A stretch of DNA of 64,000 nt from Dipetalonema caudispina (lineage: Eukaryota; Nematoda; Chromadorea; Rhabditida; Onchocercidae), in contig JABVXV010000026.1 in NCBI GenBank assembly GCA_013365325.1, forward strand, positions 124,001-188,000. The letters run 5' to 3'. Under the pieces are notes generated by a model. It made no database searches. It was not told the origin of the DNA and saw only the letters and a list, made by a program, of their open reading frames with translations. Positions 1 through 13,090 of the stretch are shown in pieces. Made by a program: the position numbers and the translations under genes. The stretch's first letter is position 1; each line of letters begins with the position of its first letter.

Positions 1-862
1 AAGGACAGAGCAATAACAACGATAAATTAATGAAGTTATACAACATAGAAATAGGCTGAGTAAAATCGTCAAATCATTGTTATGATCAGGAAAGATAAAT
101 TTAAAAAATTCATGAGGTCAGAACGTCAGTGAATTATTTTCCTTCTTTTTGCTCCGCAAATACAATAGATATAAATGCTATTGAGATTTGCTATTTTCTA
201 TTCAGTCTTTTGAATATAGTTTAAACAACTGCAAAAAAAAAAAAAAAAAAAAAAAAATGAAAGGATATGATTGGTCCTTCAATTGAACATTAGAGAAAAG
301 CCCAAATTGCTATCAATTTTAGTTTTAAATAAATAGTAAACATGTTTGTAATGAAGATTTGCATGCAATCATGTATGTGCAATGAAAATTTTTAGTAGAA
401 AAAATACCATTAGAATTTAATTAAGGTGACGTTCAAAATTTTCAGTAATTTTCATGCCTACTTTTTACGACAAGGTTTCATTTTATTGCTTGTTTAAAGG
501 GGTTCATATTATTTCATTTTTTTTTTTGTTCAGTTCAAATTTAAGATGATAAAATTCAAACAAGGTATTTGAAATAATTTAAATCTAGTCAGATCTCGGT
601 AGCAGTAACCATCTATGTATCGATTCCATCTAAAATTCAAACTGCTTTTCAAACTTTTACGTATCATTATTATGTATGTTAATATATTTATGTAAATAAT
701 TCATCGTTATATTGATCTGTATGACTCGGTTTTCCAAACAGGTTTATGCGTTCATAATGTATGTTAATTTTCATATCCTGTCCTGTTTCTTACCGATTTC
801 TTCATTCTTCTTTTAACGAGCAATTTCCTAAAAGCTTTTTATGCCAATCTTTGTACTTCTAG
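1..862. other. AT-rich non-coding stretch
   Basis: No reading frame or RNA gene is recognisable here. It contains a run of about 24 A at 234-257 and scattered T runs. It may include introns or the 3' part of a gene lying outside the window. Confidence 0.5.
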
Positions 863-1072
863 GTGCGGTTGTCCACAAATACTTGGTATTATCCGTTATA
901 TGTATTTCGGAAAACTTTCCTTTCCAATACTTCCCGTAAATACTCTATGCTGTTATTATGCCGAATTCGCTATGGCCCTTTCAAAAATTTTGAAGTATGC
1001 CGATATCATAGATTAAAAATATCTCACCGTGGAATTATTTCATTTTTACATTCAGTTACCCGAGAATGTTGA
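863..1072 (+). CDS. Possible terminal exon of an upstream gene
   Basis: An open stretch of 69 codons follows a plausible acceptor (cttctag, ending at 862) and ends at TGA 1070-1072. Its base composition is less AT-rich than the flanks. The protein is basic and rich in Tyr, Arg and Ser, with no family I recognise. It would be the last exon of a plus-strand gene whose earlier exons lie outside the window. It could equally be untranslated sequence. There is no supporting homology. Confidence 0.22.
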   Translation: MRLSTNTWYYPLYVFRKTFLSNTSRKYSMLLLCRIRYGPFKNFEVCRYHRLKISHRGIISFLHSVTREC

Positions 1073-1447
1073 TTAGTTGTTCTACGACTTCTAAAAAACA
1101 AATTCATTCTAGCACTTTTTTGTTCTTTTTTATTTATATTATTTGAAAATCATAGCCTATTCCGAGTTGAAATTCCGGGATGACATACTAATTAACGAGA
1201 AGTACTAGAACAATTTGGTCGTTGGTTCAGAAGTCGTAGGATTTTTTTAAATTCTTGTGTATCTCATCCTCAGTTATTCGTTTCTTTGGTCGCTTATTTA
1301 AATTGTACTTCATTGCTTATTTGTGCTTACCAATAATCATTCGCAGTGATAAATCTGGATGGCAAATTAAGCGGAATTTATTGCTGACAGTCCCATGTTT
1401 GGTTTAGATACGATTCTCAAAAGCTTAATATCAATGAAACAAACAAC

Positions 1448-4074
1448 ATGGACCAATTTTCCACACTAAATAATTTTACGTTGCAAGTTGCTGTGACTTT
1501 TATTGCTTGGTATTTTGTTAGTTCAGCATCTAGTATTGTCAACAAAATTACATTGCAGGTTATTATTGCTTTTCTTTAAAAATATTCGACAAATCTTAAG
1601 ATAGTCATTGGATCAAATTTTGCCACAGTTATAATTTTTTTGTCCCGGAAATCTTAAAAAATATTCACTGATATTTAATGTTAAAATTCCATATTCTTAG
1701 CATATTAAACTTTTATTTGAGTTAATGCTGTGATAACATGCTTTTCTCCAGTAACTTAATTACTTGTTTGCAATTATTTAATTTTCAAATATCTTATTTA
1801 CAGAACTACCCGTATCCCATGACGGTTGCTTTGGTGTCACTTTGTTACGTCGAACTTTGTTCCGTTCCGGTGCTTCGGTTATGGCGTATCAAGCAGCCGT
1901 CTATATCGAACTATTACCTTATATATTATATCATTCCAATCTCATTTGGTAAAGTGATTGCTGTTGTTAGTGCATATGTGAGCGTTTGGAGAGTCTCAGT
2001 TTCATACGTACAAACGGGTAGGTTGTTTGGTTTCTTAAGTAAATAGCACCTTCTAAAGTAAATTAGCTTCTTAGCCTACACTTGTACTTAAGTAAAGATT
2101 ACGCTTTATTAATTACTTCATTTACAATCAAGGTTGATTTTGCTTTTCAATTACGATAACTTTCTTGTTAGCAAAATTTTGCGCTTAACCAAGTTTGATA
2201 GTAAATTTAGTGTAAGTTTAGCTATTACTTTTTCAATTCCACAATTCATGCTTTTATTTGATTTCTGGCAAAAAATTCTCACTTTATAAATTATCATATA
2301 TTTATAGTAAAAGCAACAATGCCATTATTTGCTGTCTTCTCTGCTCGGATCGTTCTGAAAGAGCGCCAAACCAAACATGTTTATCTGTCATTAGTACCAA
2401 TCATAATTGGTGTAGCTATTGCGACATTTACGGAATTATCATTTGATTTAGGCGGTTTATTAAGTGCTTTGATATCTACCGGTATTTATTCGGTGTTGAA
2501 TGTTTTTGTCAAAAAGGTTTGAGTTTTATTCGTATTAAATTCAGAAATTTGGCCATTATTCCTTTTAAAAATCGTAGATGGTCACGGTATAGTTTGGGGA
2601 ATTACCGAGTTTTTTTTTTAATATAATAAACAGACCTGTAGTGGAGCCATCAAGTTAAATCGATGTGACTAAAGTAAGTAGTTCATTAATCTTATGGATT
2701 TAATCGATGGAAATCAGTTAATTAGAACAATAAATGGGTTCATAATTATTGAATAAGTTAAACGGAACCATTGCTTAAAAAATTAATATCATCGACTTGT
2801 TATAAATATTTCATGCTGATATAGGTTGGGTGTGTTGCTATGCCGCAATTAGGATATGTGCTGCATTAAATAGTCGATTATTTCGATGTATGAAATATTG
2901 ATCTTATCATAATTTGTTATATCAATTCTTATTTCAGGTATTAGAAGGTACTGATATTCATCCACTCTATTTGCTAGCCTTAAATTCTCGTATTGCTGCC
3001 ATCTTACTATTTCCGGTTTGGTGTTTTCGTGATGGTTTACTGCTGTGGCGTGGTGTTGAGTCAGGTGTATGTAATTTCTCTTTTGTTTTCATTTATCCAA
3101 TATTTTTCTTAGTCTTTGTTTTTTATATTATATCTATTTCTTGTGCGATTTCACTTGCATCCCATACATTTTCAATTGATAATAGTTTTAATCATATCAT
3201 AACATCTCATGAAATATGTAGTATATTATATTATCGTTTAGAACGGTTTCTTTTTTCTTCTCTTTGGACATTTTTAGGTGTATTACTAATTTATACTTGA
3301 GCCGTTTTCCAGATTTTCCAATCTTATTATTTTAATTTCTTTTTTTTTTTTTTTTATAGAAGAATCAACCATCACCTCACGAGCCAAATTTTATCGTTTT
3401 TTTATTGCTTTCCGGAATACTTTCGTTCCTCCAAAATTTGTGTGCTTTCATATTAATTCATCGCTTATCGGCACTTTCCTACGCAGTAGCAAATGCAGCT
3501 AAACGTATCACCGTAATATCAGCTTCGTTACTTACTTTACGTAATCCGGTAACTCCAACCAATATTTTCGGCATGTTTTTATCCATATTTGGCGTTTTCC
3601 TATATAATCGGGTGAGATTTGACTCTTGTTACCGTAAGCTTAAGTAAAATAATATAAGCAATTAAAAAAATTTAGTTTACTTAAGATGTTTTTCTGGCCT
3701 ATGATCGATTTTACACTTACGAATAAAATTTTTTCATTTAAATCCAATATTCATGTGGTTTTTATCAAATATTTGCTAGGACTTTAGAAATTATTCCAGG
3801 TAAAGAATTATAAAATTAATTTTAGGCTAAACAGCGTGAAAGAGAGTGTCGTGTTTTGCCGAAATTGCAAACTGATTTAACGATATCTGATACTTCGTCA
3901 ATTTTTCTAAATGGTTCAGCTCTCTGTAATGAGAGGCTTACTCCAGAGCTGCCATCGATTGATTTGGTCCATATGATTTGCTGTTGTCCGAAACTGTTTC
4001 TTCGTTGGGCTGTGGTCGCTATTTTTATTGCCATTTTAATTTGTTTATTTGCAGGACATCCAGAAATTCGGTAA
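1448..4074 (+). CDS. SLC35E1-like nucleotide-sugar / triose-phosphate transporter
   Basis: Six exons join in phase: 1448-1558, 1804-2017, 2308-2516, 2938-3066, 3360-3611 and 3826-4074 (TAA at 4072), giving 387 residues. The product is a polytopic membrane protein of the drug/metabolite transporter superfamily (TPT domain), expected in Golgi or ER membranes to exchange sugar nucleotides or related phosphates. Diagnostic stretches are SVSYVQTVKATMP across the exon 2/3 junction, ARIVLKERQ in exon 3, and [15 protein letters not shown] with NPVTPTN in exon 5, as in the SLC35E group. A hydrophobic segment lies near the C-terminus. The start is the first ATG of an exon coding [10 protein letters not shown]. 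The 3' end is ambiguous: a good donor at 4071 (gtaagt) could splice to an acceptor ending at 4316 and finish at TAA 4381-4383, giving 408 residues, nearer the length known for human SLC35E1. Substrate cannot be told from sequence. Confidence 0.88.
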
Positions 4075-5999
4075 GTTTTAGTTAATTCTATGATGTTCTA
4101 ATGGGCTTGTACGAAATTGATCAAATTGTCGACTTCTACTTCTCGATTTGTCTGGGGACATTTCTTCTTTATCTATTTTCATCAAGGAGTACATGCGTTT
4201 ATTCACTTAAAATATTCATTCCGAACATCAGATTCTTCCTTGACAAAGTACTGTTAGGACTTATTCTGTTGATACGATAAGCATTTTTATTTCTTTTTGG
4301 TTTGTTCAAAATGCAGGAATGTCGCAAAACCAAATCGAAACTTGAGCTTTATTATATGTATACCAAATTTTTATCAATGCTAAATGTGACACATTTATAT
4401 GTTAAAAGTGTTCGCACTGTTTTACGTATGTATCAAAATCAACATTATTGTAGCATAAATTATGGATTCCAAATTAAAATCATGTATTTATAATGCCGAA
4501 CTTAAAGTTTAGGCTTCATTTTATCATGTTATATAATATCAGATATTGTTGTTGCTTCTATGGCCTATTTATTATGTTTGAAAGTTTTATTATTGGATTA
4601 TATTATTATTTTTATATAACTCAGTTATCAGATAATTTGGCAAACAGATATTCGAAAGCATCCATGGAGCTACGGGTTCTGAATATCAGATATGATTAAG
4701 CATCAGTATCGGAAAACATAAATTATATATTAACTGCTAAAACATCCCATACAGTTTACTTTCGTCACATGGCATTGGTAAACCTCCCTAGTTTATTTGA
4801 AGTCTTTTGTAAACAGGTTGTTATGACGGTAATTTGGACACCACCTACGACATATCCTGTGTTAATAATTTCAACTCTTCCTCTTAATTCCATCATTTAT
4901 CCGTATTTCCTTTTTATATTGGTATTATATAATTTTTTCATAGTTTAGAAATTCTTCATGCTCTCCAAAAAGAAGTTTTTTTTTCCAGATAATATGCACA
5001 ACGTTATTGATTTTGCAATACTTTTGGTTTTAAGATTTCAATTAATTTATTCACAGCTAAAAAAATAATGTTAATGTTTATTCTTTTAAGTTCATGAAAA
5101 ATGTTGAATGGATGTATCAATATGCAATAGCTATTTCAACATGTTTCCTATGTTTCCTTGTCTTTCCTAAGATTTTATTGTTTAATTTATTATGTAATTA
5201 AAGCTAATATCATTAAATTATTATGGGACATCACGAAAAAGCACTTATTTTCTATCTTATACTGTCTTTTTTTCCCAAAATTTGTTAAATTACCTTTTTA
5301 AAAACTAATTTTTCGAGAACGTTTTTGATTATATTGTTGTCGTTGTGTATATTTCTGTGTTAAAGAGATGATAATTAATGAAAATTTTCAACATTAAGAA
5401 TCGCTTCTTGCTTTTATATATGCATATTTAGACACATAATCTATACAAACACGTACGTGATAGATAAGTTTTCATCACGAATGAATTCTGATTGGTTAAA
5501 ATGAATAATTTCTAGGATAGAAATCTGTGTGGAAGCAAAACTCACAGTTTTCAGAAATATGTGAGCCGAGGCTTGGATTAATTTTCAAGTCACTTGCATT
5601 CGGCTCAAGGCAGATGCAGATGGTTGGCCATATGTCTGCAATCCTTACTTAACTGAGGGAAGAAATCGAGAAAATGTACTTAAAATTTGCATGTTTTATC
5701 GAGAAGCACTATTGTTACTGTCGCTGTTCTGTCAATTTTGCCTGATCAGGGCTTGGTTCTGTATAGCTGGTTAGTAGTAAGTATGCTTATATATATATAT
5801 ATATATTATCCTGAACTTAACCCGATGAAAGTTGTATCAGTCGGGAGGAAATGCTATCGGGTGAAACCGAAAAGAATTTTTACAGTGATTTCATCCCCTC
5901 TATTGCTCGAGACTTGGATGCAAAGTTTATTACATAAAAAATTCCTGAAGTACAGTTCAAGTTACTATACACTGAGAGAACAAATCTGACGAATGATGC

Positions 6000-6030
6000 A
6001 ACTGAGTAAACTTGGTAAGTTTACTCAGTT
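6000..6030. repeat. Perfect 14-bp inverted repeat, 3-nt loop
   Basis: The arms at 6000-6013 (aactgagtaaactt) and 6017-6030 (aagtttactcagtt) are exact reverse complements around the loop ggt. The element lies in intergenic DNA without a nearby gene. Confidence 0.85.
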
Positions 6031-9000
6031 AAACTTATAAATTTGTCAAGGGAAAGTTCCAAATAATAGAACTGTGATTCTTCTTCGTTTAAATTCACGA
6101 AAATAAAGGAATTTCCGAAGGCATTCCTCATCAGATTTATTTTCTTTCCTGAGCATAAATATGCAAGTTTTGTGGCCAATAGATGTTGGATTTAATTTTA
6201 AATTTTAATATACTATGGAATATATCTCATAGTGCTTTTTCTATCTTAAAAAATTACAGTATGATAGGATCTTATTCTAAAAAACTGAACAGACAAAAAC
6301 TTTTTTTTGGATTTCAAACTTAATCTTTACTTTCCTACCTTAAAAACAAAATTTACAACCTGAAAAAAAGAAATTGAAGATTAAAAAAAATAAATGCATT
6401 TAGTGTTCACATTGATATATTCGTGAGACTTGGAAATAGATTATCTCGGGAAAGTGAATTTTAGAGATCAAAGAAAAATTCTGGGAATAAAAATAATTAG
6501 GAGCTAAACATTCGTTTTTTTTAACTTCCGATTTCTTGTTCTAATGAAAATTTTATTGTTTGAATTGCAAATATATGATACCCTTAAAATGAGACCCTTT
6601 TTTTTCTAAATGGTGGTGTGCTTACGAAGGGACGAAGATGCAGAAAAAACATCTTATAAGGTAAGTTATATTTCAATACCATAGCATGAAATTAAATATT
6701 GTTAAGAAGAAGGTCTAAATTACTTCTTTTTTTTCTTTAGTTCTCAAATCATTCTTGAAAAACAATGTCAGTTTAATTCGCCGAACATTAGTTCTACGAT
6801 GAAAGCGTTAATTATAAAGGCAATTAGATATTTGATAATAAATTATACCTAATTAATATTGTTTGGTGATGATATTTTTACCCGAAATTCGTATCGAATA
6901 ACATAATAAATGCATAAGGGATTAAAATTTTCAACTACTAAAAATTTGAGCCAACAATTAAAACCCAAATGGCGTTGATGAATGATATAGAAATATGTTC
7001 CAAAACAATTTAAAAGTTTTCCCACATACAATTGTATATCATCTAATGAACATGAGAGACTCGTACCTCAGAACTTTAGAAATTTTCAACTAATATTGTT
7101 TAGTCAGTGTCCACTAGAAAAAATTTAGTTAATGTCGACTTTTACTAACAATTTAGAGCTGGATGATTATACAGGTAAAGTATTGAGTGATAAATTATAT
7201 TTAATGGTGTATGATAAATAATGAATAAAATAAATGAACAAAGTTAAATTTAGATTTAATTTGAACCAAAAGTTAAGTAGAGAGGGAATTGTTAAAGAAA
7301 AATAAAAATTGCATAACTTACATTTTTTGACTTGCGGAAGCTTCTCTCGCCCTTCTTTTCCTTTATGTATTAATTTTAAGACTGTTTTATCTCTTATTCT
7401 TCAGTTGTCTTTTTTCATCATTAAATATCTTTTACTCTTTTTAACTTATTCCTCTTATTTATTTTCTCATTTAAAATAAGAAGAGGATGATAAATTTCAA
7501 AAAACCTGTTCATAGTTTTTTTTGTCTTTCACATTATATTCATTACTAATTATTCTTTCCTTCCCGTCGCTTTGGGAATTATATGGGAAAAAAGAAAATG
7601 ACCAAATTTCAGATAAAATGAACTCTAGCATTTTTTCAAATAGCATGAAAATAAGTTTGAAATAAATCATATATATTGTCTAATAAGACTAAGTTCAATG
7701 TTTCTCTTCACTTCTCCATTTTTATTTTTTAAGCTATTTTTGTTTACTCTTCTTTCTTTATAGCATAAAACGTATACTTACCTCTTCGATATTTAAATTA
7801 CTACCCTCTTGCAAGGATTATGGGCAAGAAGGTCCCATTTACTATTTTCTCGTTCTTTTGCTCTGTTTTCAACACGTCTTAATGATAGTTAATTATTGTC
7901 ACTTAAATTGAGTACAATCATTGCTTCTAAAGTTCACTGAAAAATACCGGGAAAGAAATAAGGAAAGATCTTCGCCATACTTCCAACCTCTAATTATTAC
8001 TTCATTAGATAGATGATTGATTACACAATGGCAATAATTAATGCATAATCACTTTTCGTAAGGAATGATTATTATCATCATTAAGTATTAAAATGGAGTA
8101 AAACATTAGTGATAACAACCATTATCATAGTTCTAATTTAATTAATTCTTCTTACAAGAGCAAATATATTTTTATGGATTCTTATCAAAGGAATTTGTAG
8201 TGAAAAAGAGTAGCAAAAATGACCAATAGGCCTGAACAATTGTATTATAATATCATCACACTTCTCATTGCCAGTTTGCAAAGTAAAATTACATTTGGGT
8301 AAAATGAAAAAAGAAAAAAATATATGAGCTTTTGATAACTCTTCAATTTTTTTTTTGTCTTAAAAATAACGATTCCTCCCTTTGAAAAAGATAGAAAAGG
8401 AGCTAATTAAAATTTACCTAAGCTATAAAATCATCAATAAATCAAATGTGACGTTAATGTTTACTTGAAATGCAATGATTTATTATAATTAAAGATACCA
8501 ACGGTATATTTACTATTTCACATGCTTTGATGTATATATTCCAGGCAATGGAAAGTTTTTCCCTTTTTGTTTCATTTTCTTTACCCTCAACGCAGGACAA
8601 GAAATTATGAGCAAGTAAAGAAAGCAAGAAGACATGTAAATTGAGTAAAGTTAAATTAGAAATGGTAATAACTTTTTCGAGTCACTTGACACTTCCTCTA
8701 TACTTATGTCAACGAATAAAACAGATTATTAAAAATTACAACTTCGTAGAAGTCATTTAAACGGCATTTGATATTTTTTTTGCAATTACTGCAAAAAAGA
8801 AACGGATAGCACTGCAATTAGTAAATTCTAACGATATAAAAGATCAATAATTTGGAGATTTTGAAACGAAATCTCCTAAAAATTTAAAACTTTTCATTTT
8901 ATTCATTAACAGTTTGTTTTCTGCAGATTTATTTTGGAAAAATGGAAGTAATATATTCATGCTGTAACATTGAAGCCATGTGTTCATCAAAAATAGTATC

Positions 9001-9829
9001 GCGACGTGTTCGATAATGAAAGGAGGCGTTCCATGTAGAATGAATTTGATGATAATGCTGAACGAAATGAACAATATTATTTGTTCGATCAAGCATTTTC
9101 GGCTTTTCTTTTAAACTATAAAAAAATATTGAAAGTTTCTGTTCAACACAGCATACATAATAAGGAAGGCAAGATAATTCATATCATACCTAATGCTTAC
9201 TGTTACATATGCCACAGATATGTGTACTTGAAAGTTACAGGGACATTAATTAGAATAAAAGATTTATGTGACAATTCAGCAAAACTTTACCTCAAAGATA
9301 ATTTCTGAATTCGATATTTTCTGGATTTGGATATAAGATTTAAGCTACACCTTGCGTTCATCAGTCTTTTCCAGTGTCAACAAAGTCTTGACGGAAATAA
9401 AACTCCTGATTAACATGTACAGTAATAATCCTGATCAATATGTAAAATAATAATTGAGCGGATAATTACTGAATTACGAACCCAATGATTGGAAATACAA
9501 CAATGTGAAAATTAAGGCAAAAATTCAATTAGATAGCAAGCAGGATACTGTATGAGCAGTACGAACCAAAACATCAGCAGCATATCATCCGTGTGTCAGT
9601 CAGTTACAATCAACTACAAATTAAAAATCCTTACCATAATTTGCTTCATTATTAAAATTATTCAATTATAGGAATAAATCATTCAAATAAAAAAACATAT
9701 ATGAGATTACAATCAGCTACGAATTAAAAACTCTTACCATAATTTCAACTATGGAAATAAAATAATAAGAATAAATTATTCAAATACATAAATATATATG
9801 TTATGGTTTTTCATTTCAGTAGTAAATCC

Positions 9830-9942
<113 letters not shown>

Positions 9943-10211
9943 ACATGTACTGTAACAGAGAAAATAATGATACTGAACAATTACTTAACAAACAAGTCTG
10001 AGAGTTTTTCATAAAGCGAACGTCAAAGTGCAATACATTGATTTTTTGCTTTGTTTGTTTTTTGTGAAATGTTGTTCGTTGTGTCATTTGAATTGGTTGG
10101 TTTCCTGATTATTGGTTGAATGGGGCAGGGTTGGACGTGTTAGTATTACTACTCCTGCTCCATTTTCATGATTTGTCTCTTACAGATTTCTAACTTTCCA
10201 GAAAATCTTTG

Positions 10212-10224
10212 AAAAAATTTACAG
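10212..10224 (+). promoter_or_regulatory. Probable spliced-leader acceptor of SOD-1
   Basis: A pyrimidine-poor but canonical ...tttacag ends 21 nt before the SOD-1 ATG. This is the spacing usual for spliced-leader addition in nematodes. It is an inference from position only. Confidence 0.5.
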
Positions 10225-10245
10225 TTTGAAACCGGTTGTATCAAT

Positions 10246-11450
10246 ATGAGTATGAATGCGATAGCTGTATTACGCGGCGACACTGTTAATGGAATTGTTC
10301 GTTTTAAACAGGTGAAGAATGTTTAATTATAATTCGTGAGCAAGATGCCGGCTTGAACTGAATTAAAATTGCATATTTTTATCCTTTCATAATGTACGTT
10401 TTAATAATATACTTATAGTAAAGAGAAAGAGGAATGAACAGTTTAACTGTTAACATAAGTTCTGGATACTTCTTTGTTTTATCCTCTCCACGATGATAGG
10501 TGTTGTCCTACTGAATATCTGGCCTATGAATTATGGTTAGAATATGTACATCGTTAGGTATTTGGGATTAATTGTAACACCCCATTAGTGGGATGTTATA
10601 ACTAATCCTAAATACTGAGCTTTTTTAATTCATCAAACTCACCCGCGAATGATTGCTTATTCATTTCTAAGATCACTTTTTTTAAAGGATAAGGAAGGCT
10701 TACCAACAACTATTAATGGTGAAATCAAAGGTTTAACTCCCGGCTTACACGGTTTTCATATTCATCAATACGGTGACACTACAAATGGGTGCATTTCCGC
10801 CGGTCCACATTTCAATCCTTACAATAAAACACATGGCGGTCCATCCGTTAGTTTTGGTTTATTCTGTCTCCAAAAGAAAAGAAAATTGCATGGAATTTAC
10901 TCTAGTTTTATTACTTTAATTTGAGACAATATCTAACTTAGATGTTTATGATAGGATGAGCTGGTGACATCAAACAAAAATTCTTTGAGTTCTGGTAGAG
11001 AGTAAGGTAACTTTTTAGGGATAAATAATTTCAGTAGAAAGTTGGTAATTTTTTTTGTTACCCTTTATTCTTAATTCACAGCTGAATTTTAGGATGAAAT
11101 GAGACATGTTGGTGATCTTGGAAATATCGTAGCTGGAGCCGATGGCACTGCTCACATTGATATTTCTGATAAGCACGTACAGGTATAGCAAAATTACTTT
11201 AGGGTGGTACGAACGTTGTAAAATATTTCTTGAAATCGAATTTCATTCCCATTATAATTCTTAAATTTTCTTATTATCATATTTCCAGTTATTGGGTCCA
11301 AATTCTATAATTGGCCGTGCAGTTGTTGTGCATGCTGATCAAGACGATCTCGGAAAAGGAGTTGGCGACAAGAAGGACGAAAGTCTAAAAACCGGTAATG
11401 CTGGTGCTCGTGTTGCATGTGGTATTGTTGCTATTGGTGCTGGTTCTTGA
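10246..11450 (+). CDS. sod-1: Cytosolic Cu,Zn superoxide dismutase
   Basis: Four exons, all joined in phase 0: 10246-10311, 10688-10846, 11093-11182 and 11289-11450, giving 158 residues. The enzyme dismutates superoxide to hydrogen peroxide and oxygen in the cytosol. All metal ligands are present at standard numbering: His46, His48, His63 and His120 for copper; His63, His71, His80 and Asp83 for zinc. The disulfide cysteines Cys57 and Cys149 and the active-site Arg146 are also there. No signal peptide is seen ([16 protein letters not shown]). Length and sequence match filarial cytosolic SOD. It faces the secreted SOD gene tail to tail. Intron 1 carries an imperfect 27-bp palindrome. The exon 2 acceptor is tttaaag instead of the usual ttttcag. 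Confidence 0.96.
10558..10615. repeat. Imperfect 27-bp palindrome in SOD-1 intron 1
   Basis: The arms at 10558-10584 and 10589-10615 match as inverted repeats at 23 of 27 positions around a ttag loop. All four differences are transitions. On one strand two of them still allow G-U pairing. Confidence 0.85.
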
Positions 11451-13090
11451 ATCGATTTTTGTTTTTTCGTGAATTTCTGCCCTAGAAAAGGAGATTTTAA
11501 TGCTGTCGTAGTGTCATTATGCTCCCATTGTTTCTGTCTCTCATGAAATTTCGTTGTATAAAAAAAAAAAAATACTTTTTTCACTGAAAGAGAAATATCA
11601 TCTCACTTCCTCTCCACTTTTTACCCTCAATTCCATTATTATTGTCGGTAGATCCAAGCACTTGTTGCATTGTTAAATTATGTAGTAAATGCTTTCACAA
11701 TATCCATGTAAAACGTCAAGTACAGAATAATTAAAAAGCAAAAAATATCCATGCTTTTGGTTTACATCCCACAGTAGATTTCTTCAGTACTTTGAATATT
11801 ATACCTCAGTAATACTTAGCAGATGTAGACGTTACGGCGTTACATGAAAATTGTATTTCTTTTTCGATTTCCATTCATTAATTGGGCAGTTTTCAATTTC
11901 TATTTTAACTTTGCACTCCCTAAGTCTTACAAGTACAAATAAAAGTCCCGCTTATTTAATTTAAATTTCAGTTCTTATTAGAGTGGAAAAGACTTGCATG
12001 TATCTTTTCAAAATATTAGAGTAGGAAAGACCTACATTTACCTTTTTAAAATATATCTGTTTGATGCTATATTTTAATTTAACATACAGTAACAAATATA
12101 ATTGTGTAGCAGCTAGGAAAAAGACCAAATATGAGATGTTGTATGACTGAAGACTTGATAAAAAAAGCAACCTGTGAAGCATGGGAAATACTTTAGTTAC
12201 CCGATTAATCGATATAAAATTGTACTTCATTCCGGAAAAAAATTTTTCTGAAAGTATTAACCACTCACAAATTCATTTTAAATCCCAACAGATTTCCCTC
12301 ATATTGATCAGTGATTGTAATGGACTAACTTTGCCCAAAAGTAAAGGAGCAGCAGAACTGCGAGTAATTATTGATTAGCTTGGGTTCGAAAGTCAATTTT
12401 CTTCAAAAATTGAAATTAAATTTTGACATTATGACAAACGTGTGTGGATGTTAACTGTTGAATCCTGAATAAACTAGTCGCAGTAAAATGAAATTTTATT
12501 TGCTCGAAACAAATTTTTAAAGATTTTGCACTTCGTGATAATAACAATTTTTTTCAAATTTTCGTTCCTTCGATGTTTCCTTCTTAAAATAAATACTATC
12601 AAAAAATTTACATAGATATTATCAGCATTCACCACTACTCTTCCTTTAGTTTTTATCACCAAATAGATATTGTTCATGTTTTTGATATTTTCATTGGGAC
12701 TGAAGTCTGGAATTAGTAAAATCTTTTAGTCTTTTTTTTTTTGAAAAATTGAAAGATGCATTGAGATATAAAGAGGAGTCGACACGTAAAGAATTAATTC
12801 CAGTTAGTCTTATCTTTTAGCCTTTTCGTCATTATTGGAGATTACATAGGAATGAAGAATATTTTGTCAAATTTTAATTCCTCTCTCTCTCTCTTTATAT
12901 ACGTATATATATGCACATATGTTTGCTCGAAGTAGTCTTATAAACGTTTATCAAAATTTCAAAATGATCTATTACACTACAATTAGGCGATCGTACTATT
13001 TATTACGCTGACAAATAATTCTGAAAGCAGAACTCAAATGAATGAGAATTTATCTTTACACAGTAATTTTCATTTTTTATGTTTATAATT
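11451..13090. other. Convergent intergenic region between the SOD genes
   Basis: About 1.6 kb of AT-rich sequence holding the 3' untranslated regions of both SOD genes. A candidate poly(A) signal for SOD-1 (aataaa) lies at 11938-11943. A short CT run is at 12883-12893. No other gene is seen. Confidence 0.6.

Noticed and set aside
4302..4493. ORF of 63 codons after the transporter
   Set aside because: It is not in phase with the transporter and shows no family features. The same DNA makes better sense as an optional last exon in another frame.
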